64,000 nucleotides of DNA from an uncultured Methylotenera sp. (GCF_946479685.1 NZ_CAMLGS010000003.1:1-64000), one strand, 5' to 3'; shown: positions 37,423-47,586, counted from the first letter of the stretch. The notes: generated from the letters alone by a model not told the origin. Translations and numbers: made by a program.

Positions 37423-38364
37423 ATGCAAAATTCAAACCTACACACCCCGCCTAAAAAATTAGTGATTGCTTCACGCGAGAGCGCACTTGCCATGTGGCAG
37501 GCGCGCCATATTCAAAGCCGCTTGCAAGCACTGTACCCTGAAACAGAAGTCACGATTTTGGGCATGACCACCACCGGCGACCAAATTCTGGATACGCCCT
37601 TAGCCAAAGTAGGCGGTAAAGGTTTATTTGTAAAAGAATTAGAAACCGCACTAGCTGATGGCCGTGCCGATTTGGCAGTACACAGCATGAAAGATGTGCC
37701 GATGAACCTGCCAGAGGGTTTTATCTTGGCCGCAACCGGCGAGCGTGAAGACCCTCGCGATGCATTTGTATCAAATGACTATGCATCACTGGAAGACCTG
37801 CCAGCTAACAGCATCGTGGGCACCTCCAGCCTGCGCCGCCAAAGCCAGCTACAGGCACGTTTCCCGCATCTTAAAATTGAATCACTGCGCGGCAACTTGC
37901 AAACCCGTCTGCGTAAGCTGGACGAAGGCCAATATGCTGCCATCATTCTGGCAGCTGCGGGTTTAATTCGTCTGGAACTAGGTAGCAGAATTCGCCAATT
38001 TATCGCTCCTGAGCATAGTATTCCTGCGGTAGGCCAAGGCGCATTAGGCATAGAAATCAGCGCAGATCGCCCGGACCTCATTGCCACACTCGCACCACTT
38101 AACCACCCGGACACGCAAGTGTGCGTAGAGGCCGAGCGCGGCATGAGCCGCACCTTGGCTGGCAGCTGCACCGTACCACTAGGCGCCTACGCCGTATGTG
38201 AGGCAGATAACATTCGCATCACAGGCTTTGTGGCTAGTGTGGATGGCAAACAAATGCTGGTAGAAACCGCAGTTGGCAGCAGAGCCAATGCTGAAGCACT
38301 AGGCAAAACCCTGGCCAAGCAATTAGTCGCCAAAGGCGCAGACAAGATTCTCGCGGCGCTATAG
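37423..38364 (+). CDS. hemC: Porphobilinogen deaminase (hydroxymethylbilane synthase)
   Basis: Joins four porphobilinogens into hydroxymethylbilane. The 313-residue protein has [22 protein letters not shown], and SSLRRQSQ with substrate-binding arginines. Cys249 in [11 protein letters not shown] carries the dipyrromethane cofactor. It heads hemC-hemD-hemX-hemY on one strand. TAAAAT just before the start may be a -10 box, but the spacing to the ATG would leave almost no leader. Confidence 0.98.
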   Translation: MQNSNLHTPPKKLVIASRESALAMWQARHIQSRLQALYPETEVTILGMTTTGDQILDTPLAKVGGKGLFVKELETALADGRADLAVHSMKDVPMNLPEGFILAATGEREDPRDAFVSNDYASLEDLPANSIVGTSSLRRQSQLQARFPHLKIESLRGNLQTRLRKLDEGQYAAIILAAAGLIRLELGSRIRQFIAPEHSIPAVGQGALGIEISADRPDLIATLAPLNHPDTQVCVEAERGMSRTLAGSCTVPLGAYAVCEADNIRITGFVASVDGKQMLVETAVGSRANAEALGKTLAKQLVAKGADKILAAL

Positions 38365-38398
38365 TCAGACCAGACCGTCACATTAGACCGGCTTACCC

Positions 38399-39175
38399 AT
38401 GCGTACCGACCATCTATTGAGCAACTTACATATTGCGGTAACCCGGCCGCTAGACCAAGCCGCGAGTCTGAACCTTGCGATTGCCCAGCACGGCGGCACC
38501 GCAATTTCTTTCCCTTTGCTGGCGATTGCCGCCTTGGATGACTATCAAGCGTTTGAGCAACAGCTCGATCGCATCCACAGCACAGACTGGGCGATTTTTA
38601 TCAGCTCCAATGCGGTGGATTACGCCATGCCGCATTTAATCAAAAAATTTGGCAAGATTCCTGAGCATTTAAAATTTGCCGCAATAGGCCACCAAACCGC
38701 AAAAGCGCTGGCACAGTATGGCGCGCATGAGGTGCTGGTTCCACACACCCGCTTTGACAGCGAAACCTTGCTGGCGCTGCCGGAGCTGCAAGACGTATCA
38801 GCACAAACTATCGCCATCTTTCGTGGCGTAGGCGGCCGTGAGCTGATGGCAGACACCCTGAAAGCCAGAGGTGCCGACGTTTACTTTGCAGAAAGTTACC
38901 GCCGTATCAATCCGCAGCAGAATGCAGACCTGCTCGATGCACAATGGCGTCAAAACAAACTGGATGCGGTCATTGTCACCAGCAGTGAAGCCATGCGTTA
39001 CCTGTTACAGCTGGCTCCACACGCAGAATGGTTGACGCATGTCACATTATGCGTAAATCATGAGAGAATCGCAGAACAGCCTAGGCAGTTAGGCTTAAAA
39101 GTACTGGTCGCCAGCGCACCCGGAGATGAAGCCATGCTGCAATGCTTAGCACAACTTGTAAAACACCATGACTAA
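38399..39175 (+). CDS. hemD: Uroporphyrinogen-III synthase
   Basis: Closes hydroxymethylbilane with D-ring inversion to make uroporphyrinogen III. The 258-residue protein shows the typical weakly conserved pattern: VTRPLDQAASL at the start, WAIFISSNAVDYAM near 60-75, AAIGHQTAKAL, and IVTSSEAMRYLLQL in the second half. It lies directly after hemC and overlaps hemX by eight bases. Confidence 0.93.
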   Translation: MRTDHLLSNLHIAVTRPLDQAASLNLAIAQHGGTAISFPLLAIAALDDYQAFEQQLDRIHSTDWAIFISSNAVDYAMPHLIKKFGKIPEHLKFAAIGHQTAKALAQYGAHEVLVPHTRFDSETLLALPELQDVSAQTIAIFRGVGGRELMADTLKARGADVYFAESYRRINPQQNADLLDAQWRQNKLDAVIVTSSEAMRYLLQLAPHAEWLTHVTLCVNHERIAEQPRQLGLKVLVASAPGDEAMLQCLAQLVKHHD

Positions 39176-40205
39176 CACCAGCGACGCCCCATTTGTAGAA
39201 AGACCCAGACCATCCATGCTTGCCGTCGGCACCATGGCCTTGGTCATCATCGCCATTTTGACCTTGGCTTGGCAATGGCTGAACACGCGCCACCGCTTCA
39301 ACGAGATTGAAAAATCACTCAGCATCAAACTAGAGACATATCAAGCACTGAACCAGCAAAGCCTAGCACTGGCCAAACAGGCAGAGGAGCGCAGCACGCA
39401 GGCCAATGCACGCACGGTGATTTTAGAGCAGAAGCTAGCCGAGTCGCGCGACCAACAAGAGGCACTGCAAACCCTGTACACGCAGCTTGCGGAGAATCGC
39501 GAAGCTACCGCCGTGGCTGAAGTTGAACAACTGTTAAACATTGCCAAACAACAATTGCAGCTTGCCAGCAATGTTAAATCCGCCTTGCTGGCACTAGAAG
39601 CAGCAGACCACAGGCTAGAACCACTGGACCTACCAAGGGCAGCCCAATTGCGCCAAACCCTGCAGCTGGAAATCGAAACCCTGCGCGACTTACCGCAAAT
39701 CGACATGATTGCGCTCAGTGCACAGCTCACCTACCTGACCGAGCTTTGCAACACCATTCCACTGATTAGCGAGCGCCAGCCTACCTTGAACAGTAATGCA
39801 GGCAAAAACTCGGCAACGGCGCAACCACTACATGGCGTACAGAAATTCTGGTCAGCAATTTGGGACGACATTAGAAACCTAGTCACGGTTGAGCGCATCG
39901 ACAAGCCGGAGCCTCCACTGCTATCACCAGATCACGCTTTATACCTGCGCGAAAACGTAAAGTTGCGCTTACTCACAGCGCGTATTGCGCTGCTGCAGCA
40001 CGATGAAAGCACCTACAAAGCAGACCTTGGCATGGTGAAAACCTGGCTAAACCAATATTTTGATACCAAACACCCGGACACCATCAAGGCGCTGGTACTG
40101 CTGAATAAGCTTTCCAGCAATAACATCAGTCTGGAACTGCCGCAATTAAGCGACAGCTTGGCCGCCGTTAACAGCTACAAGCTCATGCTCGAGAAAAGCG
40201 AGTAG
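39168..40205 (+). CDS. hemX: HemX-like membrane-anchored protein
   Basis: Betaproteobacterial HemX homologue (uroporphyrinogen-III C-methyltransferase-like family, but lacking the methyltransferase fold). One membrane helix at about 17-40, then a long coiled coil to about residue 120, and a globular helical periplasmic part to 345. AKQQLQLASNVKSALLALEAAD and the WDDIRNLV segment are family landmarks. Its exact role is unknown; it is placed between hemD and hemY and overlaps hemD. Confidence 0.88.
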   Translation: MTNTSDAPFVERPRPSMLAVGTMALVIIAILTLAWQWLNTRHRFNEIEKSLSIKLETYQALNQQSLALAKQAEERSTQANARTVILEQKLAESRDQQEALQTLYTQLAENREATAVAEVEQLLNIAKQQLQLASNVKSALLALEAADHRLEPLDLPRAAQLRQTLQLEIETLRDLPQIDMIALSAQLTYLTELCNTIPLISERQPTLNSNAGKNSATAQPLHGVQKFWSAIWDDIRNLVTVERIDKPEPPLLSPDHALYLRENVKLRLLTARIALLQHDESTYKADLGMVKTWLNQYFDTKHPDTIKALVLLNKLSSNNISLELPQLSDSLAAVNSYKLMLEKSE

Positions 40206-40240
40206 GCCTAAATGAGCAACTCAAGAGTGGGTAAACCAGC

Positions 40241-40657
40241 ATGCTGAAAAACAGATTCTTCTGGTGGGCGTTCACATTATTCGCCATCCTGCTTATCGTA
40301 TGGCTGGCCAGCAACAACCAAGGTTATGTGCTGATCATACGTTCACCGTATCGCATCCAGATCTCGTTTAACTTCTTTTTACTGGTGTTTGTACTCAGCG
40401 TGTTTGGCCTGCACCACTGCCTAAGATTTTTACGCTTTTTGCGACACTTGCCCGCAATCAGGCAAAGCAAAAAAGATGCACTGCGCTTGAAAGCAGGCAA
40501 TACTGCACTGTTAGAAGGGATGCACGCACTGGCCGCAGGTGACTTTGAAGCGGCAGAGACATCGGCTAAATTAGCGCAGGAATTGATACAGAACTCCGAC
40601 CTGGAAACGCTAATCCAAAAACTTGCCGCAGAGAAAAATAAACGCCAAACTCTCTAA
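40241..40657 (+). CDS. hemY: Shortened HemY-like membrane protein
   Basis: Two membrane helices (about 6-24 and 43-62) with the HemY N-terminal pattern VLIIRSPYRIQISFNFF followed by a helical start of a TPR region (LLEGMHALAAGDFEAAE). Normal HemY has about 390-400 residues with many TPRs; this one ends at 138. The remaining 101 bases before the next gene, which is on the opposite strand, cannot hold the missing part. So the TPR region appears truly lost, either by lineage reduction or by an old frameshift. Confidence 0.85.
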   Translation: MLKNRFFWWAFTLFAILLIVWLASNNQGYVLIIRSPYRIQISFNFFLLVFVLSVFGLHHCLRFLRFLRHLPAIRQSKKDALRLKAGNTALLEGMHALAAGDFEAAETSAKLAQELIQNSDLETLIQKLAAEKNKRQTL

Positions 40658-40758
40658 TTAAAAGCCAAGCTCAAATTAGACGCGAAACTAAAACAACGTT
40701 TAATTTAGAGCTTAGCCACCCGCTTTACTACAAACGAGTTTACGACAGACAACCTTAG

Positions 40759-41793
40759 CTAAACAGTTGGCGCCGCACTCGGTACAGGTTTCGCGTAGTT
40801 AAACGCATCGGAATAGAACGCGCCTTCCGGCAAACCAGCTTGCGCGAAGCTGGCATGCGCCACTTCCACCATAGCTGGCGCACCGCAACAATACACTTCC
40901 ACACCGCTTAAATCACTAAAGTCGTCTAACACGGCCTGATGTACCAGTCCGCTACGGCCTTGCCAGTTGTCTTGCGGCAAGGCGTCAGACAATACCGGAA
41001 TAAACTCGATATTAGGATGAGCCTCCGCCCATGCCTGCGCTAGCGCTGGCATGTACAAGTCTTCCAACGCACGTGCGCCCCAATACAAAGTCACTTTGCG
41101 CTTAATGTCGTTGTGTATCATGTGCTCGATAATCGCCTTAATGGGTGCAAAGCCAGTTCCGCCAGCCACCATCACCATCGGCTTTTCCGAGTCACTTCTG
41201 TAATAAAAGCTACCAAATGGCGCCTCTATGCGCAAAATCGCCTTGTCAGGCATCTCATTAAACACGTACTCGGTAAATTGCCCGCCTGGAATCAAGCGCA
41301 AATGCAGCTCTAGCAAGTTATCGGCATGTGGCGCATTGGCCAATGAAAAAGCGCGGCGCTTGCCGTCTTTCAGCAAGAATTCCACATATTGCCCAGCCAT
41401 AAACTGTAAGCGCTCGCTGCTTGGCAATTTTAAGAACAAAGCCATCACATCGTGTGATAGCTGCTCTTTGCGCTCCACACGAGCCGGCAGAATGCGTGGT
41501 GGAATCACCCCGGAGTTGATTTCCCTGCATTCAATGGTTAAATCCGTCAGTGGTCGTGCACAGCAAAATAAAGCTTTACCGGCAGCTCTATCCGCATCCG
41601 TCAGCGCACTGCTGGCATAATCGCCATGATCCACCTCGCCGCTTAACACCGTACCCTTGCAGCTACCGCAAGCGCCATTACGACACCCGTATGGGATATT
41701 AAAACCGGCTTCGATGGCTGATTCAAGCACGGTCTCATAAGCTTTTGCCTGATAGCTATGGCCACTTGGCTGAATAGTAATTTGATATGTCAT
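40759..41793 (-). CDS. 2Fe-2S ferredoxin/FAD/NAD(P)H oxidoreductase (CDP-6-deoxy-glucoseen reductase-like)
   Basis: A plant-type ferredoxin fused to a ferredoxin-NAD(P) reductase module. Cluster ligands are Cys37, Cys42, Cys45 and Cys77 in PYGCRNGACGSC and FCCARPLTD. The FAD region follows near 150 (RAFSLANAPH), and the NAD(P) motif GGTGFAPIKAI lies near 205. 344 residues. Proteins of this kind are often annotated as CDP-6-deoxy-delta-3,4-glucoseen reductase in betaproteobacteria; the true electron acceptor is uncertain. FxsA lies just upstream on the same strand. Confidence 0.87.
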   Translation of the reverse strand: MTYQITIQPSGHSYQAKAYETVLESAIEAGFNIPYGCRNGACGSCKGTVLSGEVDHGDYASSALTDADRAAGKALFCCARPLTDLTIECREINSGVIPPRILPARVERKEQLSHDVMALFLKLPSSERLQFMAGQYVEFLLKDGKRRAFSLANAPHADNLLELHLRLIPGGQFTEYVFNEMPDKAILRIEAPFGSFYYRSDSEKPMVMVAGGTGFAPIKAIIEHMIHNDIKRKVTLYWGARALEDLYMPALAQAWAEAHPNIEFIPVLSDALPQDNWQGRSGLVHQAVLDDFSDLSGVEVYCCGAPAMVEVAHASFAQAGLPEGAFYSDAFNYAKPVPSAAPTV

Positions 41794-41826
41794 GTCGTAG
41801 GTTTCTATTTATTTAAATATGTCTAA

Positions 41827-42231
41827 TTAGTCTTCGCGGCGGAACTCGCCTTCAATCACGTCATCATTTGCGGCCTGGCCAGCTTGGTATGGTGACTGCG
41901 CATTGGGTGCTGCGCTATGTTTAATCGGCACCAGCAGTAGAATCACTGCAATCATATCAGTAATCACGCCCGGTATTATTAACAACACACCGGCAATAAT
42001 ATTGCGCGCACTGCCAAAAATCGCCTTCACCGGATGGTTACCGGCACTTAAAGTTTGCATCATACGCCCGGTAAACAATGCCTTTTCTTCTCTAATCAAG
42101 CGTAAACCTAACACAGCAATACCCACCAGATACACAAGCAGCCACCAACCATATTGTTGACCCAGCTCAACCAACAGCCATATCTCAGCCACTGGAAAAG
42201 CGAGTAAAATCAAACCTATTAACAAACGCAT
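41827..42231 (-). CDS. fxsA: FxsA family membrane protein
   Basis: A 134-residue membrane protein with four hydrophobic segments. It opens MRLLIGLILLAFPVAEIWLLVELG and contains GGWLLVYLVG-like and LRLIREEKALFTGRM segments and GVLLIIPGVITDMIAVILLLVP, the FxsA pattern. In E. coli it lessens F-exclusion of phage T7; its normal role is unclear. It diverges from cutA with 34 bases between starts, leaving little room for promoters. Confidence 0.9.
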   Translation of the reverse strand: MRLLIGLILLAFPVAEIWLLVELGQQYGWWLLVYLVGIAVLGLRLIREEKALFTGRMMQTLSAGNHPVKAIFGSARNIIAGVLLIIPGVITDMIAVILLLVPIKHSAAPNAQSPYQAGQAANDDVIEGEFRRED

Positions 42232-42265
42232 ATGTTGTTATCCTAATAATATCGAAGCCAGAATA

Positions 42266-42595
42266 ATGTCAAACCCAGAGAATATTCTATTAGTGCTCAC
42301 CAACGTACCCGATGCAGCCACAGCTAACCGTATCGCTGAAACGCTGGTAACGCAAAAGCTCGCAGCGTGCGTCAATGTATTAAGTCCATGCCAATCCACC
42401 TACATGTGGGAAGGCAAACTAACGCACGACAGTGAAATACCGATGCTTATTAAAACCACCCAATTACAGTATCATGCACTGCAAGAAGCGATTATAAAAG
42501 CACACCCGTATGAACTTCCTGAAATAATCTCTATCAACGTAGATGGTGGCTTACCTCAATATTTACAATGGGTAAGCACGCAATTATCTGCGTAA
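42266..42595 (+). CDS. cutA: Divalent-cation tolerance protein CutA
   Basis: Trimeric ferredoxin-like-fold protein of 109 residues, named for copper tolerance though the biochemical role is unsettled. Landmarks are VLTNVPDAATANRIAETLV, KLAACVNVL, YMWEGKLTHDSEIPMLIKTT and HPYELPEII. It lies eight bases upstream of dsbD, the same order as in E. coli (cutA-dsbD), so both may respond to redox or metal stress. Confidence 0.96.
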   Translation: MSNPENILLVLTNVPDAATANRIAETLVTQKLAACVNVLSPCQSTYMWEGKLTHDSEIPMLIKTTQLQYHALQEAIIKAHPYELPEIISINVDGGLPQYLQWVSTQLSA

Positions 42596-42603
42596 GGAAC
42601 AAA

Positions 42604-44451
42604 ATGTTTAAAAGATTCTCGTATTTTTTGCTAGTTAGCTTTTTTATACTTTCAGCGTCCATCGGCCACGCAGGTAATGCAAGCAGCAGCCTGAAAAACT
42701 TATTCACCGGAGAATCTACAGAAGACGAGTTCTTATCTCCAGATGCGGCATTTGGCGTGAGCATTAAACAAGACGGGCAAAACGTACGCACCAACTTTAC
42801 CGTTGCCCCTAATTACTACCTGTATAAAACACGCACTAAATTTGAGTTCACACCCGCGCAAACGTTCGATGTTGATTTACCTAAAGCGGATATTAAAAAT
42901 GACCCCAACTTTGGGCAAATGGAAGTCTACCATCAGGATTTTTCTGCCAACTTGCGCATAAAAGAGCAGATTAACGCACCAATTAATCTCAAAATCAGCT
43001 ATCAGGGCTGTAGTGAAAAAGGCTTGTGCTACGCACCACAGCACAAAAGTTTTACCATCACACCCGCTGGCGCCAGCTCAGCATCTGACGCCACATCCAC
43101 CCCTGCATTAGCCTCAGACGACGCTTCCGTTAGCGATAGCCAAGCTGCCAACTTGCTCAAAAGTGGCAAATGGTGGCTGATTATTCTTGGCTTCTTCACC
43201 GCTGGCCTATTACTCGCGTTCACCCCCTGCGTATTTCCGATGATACCTATCCTCTCTTCTATCATCATCGGCAAAAATGCACATGTGTCACGCCTGCATG
43301 CGTTTAACCTATCACTAGCCTATACCTTGGGCATGTGCCTCACCTACACCCTTGCTGGCATTGCTGCCGGCCTTTCCGGGCAAATGCTCAGTAGCGCCCT
43401 GCAAACACCGTGGGCATTAGGATTCGGCGCACTCATCTTTGTATTGCTGGCGCTTTCCATGTTTGGTTTTTACGAGCTCAAACTCCCCAGCGGCATGGAA
43501 AATGGCCTGATGAACCTCAGCCGCCGCATCAAGGGCGGACGCTTTTTCAGCGACTTCCTGATGGGGGTACTGTCCGCGCTGATTATCAGCCCATGCGTGG
43601 CAGCGCCGCTCGCTGGCGCATTACTCTATATCAGCAAGACCAATGACGTAGTACTGGGCGGCGTTGCACTATTTTCACTCTCTGTCGGCATGGGCACACC
43701 GCTACTGCTGATAGGCGCATCGGCTGGCACGCTGCTACCTAAAGTCGGCAGCTGGATGAACGCAGTACGTAATTTATTTGGCGTGCTGATGCTGGGCGTT
43801 GCCATCTGGCTCATCTCCCCAGTGATTCCTATGCAAGTACAGCTGGCATTATGGGCGGCAATATTGATAGTACCTGCCATTTTTATGCATGCGCTGGATA
43901 GCCTGCCTACCGGCGCCAAAGCCGCGCTCAAGTTTTGGAAAGGCATAGGCGTGATGATGGTAGTCACCGGTTTAGCACTGCTGATTGGCGCGCTATCCAA
44001 TGCCAAGTCACCGTTACAGCCGTTAAGCGGTTTGGTAGCCAGCAGCGCCAAGGTACAGCCGCATAACAACCTTAACTTTCAGCAGATTAAAAGCATTGCG
44101 GATTTGGAAAATGCACTCAAGCAGGCCGGCGGCAAGCCCGTGATGCTGGATTTTTATGCTGATTGGTGTGTAGCATGTAAAGAGCTGGAGCAATTTACCT
44201 TTAGTGATGCACGCGTGCAATCAGCATTAAAAGACACCGTGCTACTACAAGCAGATGTCACTAACAATACCGAAGACGATAAAGCCTTAATGCAGAAATT
44301 CAACGTCTTTGGCCCGCCGGGTATCGTGTTCTTCGATGCCCATGCCAAGGAAGAAAGCCAATTAAAAGTGGTCGGTTATAAAGATGCGGATACCTTTTTG
44401 CAAATTCTGAATCAGCGCGGCAGTTGCCTGCCAGAAACCATTGCATGCTAA
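42604..44451 (+). CDS. dsbD: Thiol:disulfide interchange protein DsbD
   Basis: Moves electrons from cytoplasmic thioredoxin across the inner membrane to periplasmic partners such as TlpA-like proteins. From the ATG at 42604 (AAGGA five bases before; an internal upstream ATG lies within cutA) the 615-residue protein has a signal peptide, an N-terminal domain with GCSEKGLCYAP, and eight membrane helices bearing FTPCVFPMIP and ISPCVAAPLA. It ends in a thioredoxin domain with DWCVACKELE. All three cysteine pairs are present. It overlaps tlpA by seven bases. Confidence 0.96.
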   Translation: MFKRFSYFLLVSFFILSASIGHAGNASSSLKNLFTGESTEDEFLSPDAAFGVSIKQDGQNVRTNFTVAPNYYLYKTRTKFEFTPAQTFDVDLPKADIKNDPNFGQMEVYHQDFSANLRIKEQINAPINLKISYQGCSEKGLCYAPQHKSFTITPAGASSASDATSTPALASDDASVSDSQAANLLKSGKWWLIILGFFTAGLLLAFTPCVFPMIPILSSIIIGKNAHVSRLHAFNLSLAYTLGMCLTYTLAGIAAGLSGQMLSSALQTPWALGFGALIFVLLALSMFGFYELKLPSGMENGLMNLSRRIKGGRFFSDFLMGVLSALIISPCVAAPLAGALLYISKTNDVVLGGVALFSLSVGMGTPLLLIGASAGTLLPKVGSWMNAVRNLFGVLMLGVAIWLISPVIPMQVQLALWAAILIVPAIFMHALDSLPTGAKAALKFWKGIGVMMVVTGLALLIGALSNAKSPLQPLSGLVASSAKVQPHNNLNFQQIKSIADLENALKQAGGKPVMLDFYADWCVACKELEQFTFSDARVQSALKDTVLLQADVTNNTEDDKALMQKFNVFGPPGIVFFDAHAKEESQLKVVGYKDADTFLQILNQRGSCLPETIAC

Positions 44452-44993
44452 AAAAAACACTAAAAGCAATTTTCTTTATCGCCCTAGCATTCTGTCTAGC
44501 GCTAACCCTCGCCATCCTGCTACGCTACTTTGCAGAGCAGAACGCCAGCAACAAACCAGATAGTGCAGCCCTGTATGCGGCCAACCTACCCGATATTTCC
44601 GGAAAAATACAAAACCTTGGGCAATACCAGCACAAAATCATTGTAGTTAACTTCTGGGCAACCTGGTGCCCACCGTGCAGAGAGGAAATGCCAGAACTGG
44701 TTGCGCTGCAGCAAGCCTACAAGGATAAAAATGTCGTGGTACTAGGCATTGCGTTAGATGAGCCGGCACAAGTGGCCCAGTATTTAAAAAATACCCCGGT
44801 CAATTACCCTATCGTGGCCGATGATATGGCAGGCAGTTTGCTCGGTGAGCAATTGGGCAATGACAAAGGCGTTTTGCCCTACACAGTCATTATTGATGCT
44901 GATGGCAAAATTGCACGCGCCCACTTTGGACGCATTACTAAAGCCATGATTGAAGCAAGTCTGCAGCCTTTGGTGTCAGCTTCCGCACATTAG
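44445..44993 (+). CDS. TlpA/ResA-type thiol-disulfide oxidoreductase
   Basis: Membrane-anchored periplasmic thioredoxin-like protein, 182 residues. The anchor is at about 8-27 and the active site WATWCPPCREEMPEL has Cys75 and Cys78. PYTVIIDADGKIA supplies the cis-proline side. Its start overlaps the dsbD stop, so DsbD is a plausible reductant. Such proteins commonly reduce apocytochrome c heme sites, or help assemble cytochrome oxidase. Upstream ATG at 44424 gives seven more residues inside dsbD but is unlikely. Confidence 0.92.
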   Translation: MLKKTLKAIFFIALAFCLALTLAILLRYFAEQNASNKPDSAALYAANLPDISGKIQNLGQYQHKIIVVNFWATWCPPCREEMPELVALQQAYKDKNVVVLGIALDEPAQVAQYLKNTPVNYPIVADDMAGSLLGEQLGNDKGVLPYTVIIDADGKIARAHFGRITKAMIEASLQPLVSASAH

Positions 44994-45183
44994 CCGCAAG
45001 CACAATCCATGCATTTTCGCAGAAATTAAGCTACCCGCTTAGCATAGAGAATACCCGAAATCAACTCAGGCAAATTCGCTTATATTCTCTAAAGTTGCTG
45101 GACAAAACCCTTTAACTTCGGCAAACTCGCGTTTATGAATTATAGTAATTTATGCATAAATTGTTTAAAACAGGTGAGTCGTC

Positions 45184-45633
45184 ATGGCAGCTAAGAGTAT
45201 TCTGGTATTACATGGCCCTAATCTGAACCTATTGGGTTTGCGCGAACCACAACATTACGGCAACGCTACACTGGATAGCATCAACCAAACCCTAAGCAAT
45301 AAAGCAAAATTAGCTAACATCACGCTAGAGAGCTTCCAAAGCAATTCCGAAGCAGATCTTGTCGATAAAATTCAGTCTATTGCAACCAAAAGCGTAGATT
45401 TCGTCATCATCAACCCCGCAGCATTCACACATACATCCGTTGCTATGCGTGATGCATTAAGTGCGGTTAAGGTTCCATTTATAGAAGTACATCTGTCAAA
45501 TGTGTTTGCGCGCGAAGCATTTCGTCATCACTCATATTTTACAGATATCGCTGTAGGCATTATTAGCGGGCTAGGTGCAAAGGGTTACGAACTTGCACTG
45601 GATTTCGCTATTGAAAAAATCAATCATTCTTAA
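45184..45633 (+). CDS. aroQ: 3-dehydroquinate dehydratase type II
   Basis: Third step of the shikimate pathway. In 149 residues: [18 protein letters not shown] includes the catalytic Arg and Tyr loop; [17 protein letters not shown] and [18 protein letters not shown] follow. The catalytic Glu-x-His (EVH) and the arginines are intact. Two usually conserved spots differ: AAF instead of GAY in the NPGAYTHTS segment, and Phe where the second His of NIHARE normally lies. AGGTGAG is placed well before the ATG. It leads aroQ-accB-accC. Confidence 0.95.
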   Translation: MAAKSILVLHGPNLNLLGLREPQHYGNATLDSINQTLSNKAKLANITLESFQSNSEADLVDKIQSIATKSVDFVIINPAAFTHTSVAMRDALSAVKVPFIEVHLSNVFAREAFRHHSYFTDIAVGIISGLGAKGYELALDFAIEKINHS

Positions 45634-45668
45634 AATAATAATTTATATCGAATTAGTTAGGGGTCATC

Positions 45669-46127
45669 ATGGATTTACGTAAACTAAAAAAGCTTATTGA
45701 TCTGGTAGAAGAATCAGGCATTTCAGAACTAGAACTGACAGAAGATGGCGAAAAAGTACGCATTAGCCGTAACTTTACCGCCAGCATGCCAGCACCAAGC
45801 TACAACCATTACATTCCTCAGCAGCAACAAGCACCTGCACCACAAGCAGCAGCGCCTGCGGCAGCAGCTGAAGCTGCACCAGCAGTAGACGAAGGCCATG
45901 CGGTTAAATCACCAATGGTAGGTACCTTCTACCGTTCACCATCTCCAGATGCTAAAGCGTTTGTTGAGGTAGGCGATACCGTGGCAGTAGGCGACACACT
46001 ATGCATTATCGAAGCGATGAAGCTATTAAACGAGATTGAAGCAGACAAAGCTGGCGTCATCAAAAAAATCTTGGTGGATAACGGCCAAGCCATTGAATAC
46101 GGCGAGCCACTATTTATCATTGGCTAA
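45669..46127 (+). CDS. accB: Biotin carboxyl carrier protein of acetyl-CoA carboxylase
   Basis: Carries carboxybiotin between AccC and the carboxyltransferase in fatty-acid initiation. The 152-residue protein starts with a conserved helical part ([17 protein letters not shown]), followed by an Ala/Pro/Gln-rich linker (about 40-75), and a biotinyl domain. Its biotin lysine is Lys118 in [11 protein letters not shown]. The start has a good ribosome site (AGTTAGGGGTC region). accC follows after 83 bases; the aroQ-accBC order is common in betaproteobacteria. Confidence 0.98.
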   Translation: MDLRKLKKLIDLVEESGISELELTEDGEKVRISRNFTASMPAPSYNHYIPQQQQAPAPQAAAPAAAAEAAPAVDEGHAVKSPMVGTFYRSPSPDAKAFVEVGDTVAVGDTLCIIEAMKLLNEIEADKAGVIKKILVDNGQAIEYGEPLFIIG

Positions 46128-46210
46128 TTACAGTTAGCCTTACTCAATTACTGCTTAAATTCATTAGGTCTTACCTCAAGGCTAAGACCTAAATACTAGG
46201 ATTCACTTTC

Positions 46211-47566
46211 ATGGCAATGTTTGACAAAATTTTAATCGCCAATCGCGGCGAAATCGCATTGCGCGTACAGCGTGCATGTCGCGAACTCGGCATCAGAACG
46301 GTAGCGGTACACTCCGAAGCCGACCGTGAAGCTAAATATGTAAAATTAGCGGACGAGTCAGTTTGTATCGGCCCAGCGCCTTCTGGCCAAAGCTATTTAA
46401 ATGTTCCTGCGGTGATCAGTGCTGCTGAAGTGACTGATGCACAGGCGATTCACCCAGGTTATGGCTTCTTATCAGAAAACGCGGACTTTGCAGAACGCGT
46501 AGAACAAAGCGGCTTTGTATTCATTGGCCCACGTGCTGAAACCATCCGCCTGATGGGCGACAAAGTATCAGCGAAAGATGCAATGCGTAAAGCCGGCGTG
46601 CCTTGCGTACCAGGCTCAGATGGCGCACTGCCGGATGACCCAAGCGAAATCATCAAAATCGCTAAACAAATTGGCTACCCAGTGATTATTAAAGCGGCTG
46701 GCGGTGGCGGTGGTCGTGGTATGCGTGTAGTGCATACCGAAGCAGCGTTACTGACTTCAGTAAACATGACCAAAGCCGAAGCACAAGCGGCCTTTGGCAA
46801 CCCGATGGTTTACATGGAGAAATACCTGGAGAAACCACGCCACATCGAAATCCAAGTATTGGCTGACCAGCACGGCAATGCGGTATTCTTGGGCGAGCGT
46901 GATTGCTCTATGCAACGTCGTCACCAGAAAATTCTGGAAGAAGCACCAGCACCGTTACTGAACGCACGTTTACGCGACAAAATCGGTGAACGTTGTGCGG
47001 AAGCTTGCCGTAAGATCAAATACCGCGGCGCGGGTACTTTTGAGTTCTTATATGAGAACGGCGAGTTCTACTTCATTGAAATGAACACACGTTTGCAAGT
47101 AGAACATACCGTGACTGAAATGATTACCGGTATTGACCTAGTGCAACAACAGATTTTCGTTGCTGCCGGCGAGAAGCTACAGTTCCGTCAAAAAGATATT
47201 CAGTTACGCGGCCACGCGATTGAATGCCGTTTGAATGCAGAAGATCCTTACAATTTTGTGCCGTCACCGGGCAAAATCAGCAAGTTCCATATGCCTGGCG
47301 GCCCTGGTGTGCGTATTGATACGCATGCATATGCTGGCTATACCGTGCCACCGCACTACGACTCTATGATTGGCAAGCTAATCACTTACGGCGACACGCG
47401 CGATCAAGCGATTGCACGTATGCGCATTGCATTGTCAGAAATGATGATCGAGGGCATTAGCACCAACATCCCGTTACATGCTGACCTGATGGCAGATGCA
47501 GCGTTCCACTTAGGTGGCACCAGCATCCACTACCTAGAGCAAAAACTAGGCATTTATAACAAGTAA
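46211..47566 (+). CDS. accC: Biotin carboxylase subunit of acetyl-CoA carboxylase
   Basis: ATP-dependent carboxylation of the biotin on AccB. The 451-residue protein has [17 protein letters not shown] at the start, the ATP-grasp glycine loop [11 protein letters not shown] near residue 165, [13 protein letters not shown] and [13 protein letters not shown] near 295. Length is normal. A 15-base-pair terminator follows the gene. Confidence 0.98.
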   Translation: MAMFDKILIANRGEIALRVQRACRELGIRTVAVHSEADREAKYVKLADESVCIGPAPSGQSYLNVPAVISAAEVTDAQAIHPGYGFLSENADFAERVEQSGFVFIGPRAETIRLMGDKVSAKDAMRKAGVPCVPGSDGALPDDPSEIIKIAKQIGYPVIIKAAGGGGGRGMRVVHTEAALLTSVNMTKAEAQAAFGNPMVYMEKYLEKPRHIEIQVLADQHGNAVFLGERDCSMQRRHQKILEEAPAPLLNARLRDKIGERCAEACRKIKYRGAGTFEFLYENGEFYFIEMNTRLQVEHTVTEMITGIDLVQQQIFVAAGEKLQFRQKDIQLRGHAIECRLNAEDPYNFVPSPGKISKFHMPGGPGVRIDTHAYAGYTVPPHYDSMIGKLITYGDTRDQAIARMRIALSEMMIEGISTNIPLHADLMADAAFHLGGTSIHYLEQKLGIYNK

Positions 47567-47586
47567 TTGTTATTAAGCAGCACCTA

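Noticed and set aside
42568..42603. Upstream in-frame ATG for dsbD inside cutA
   Set aside because: It would precede and disrupt the signal peptide; the ATG at 42604 has a good ribosome site.
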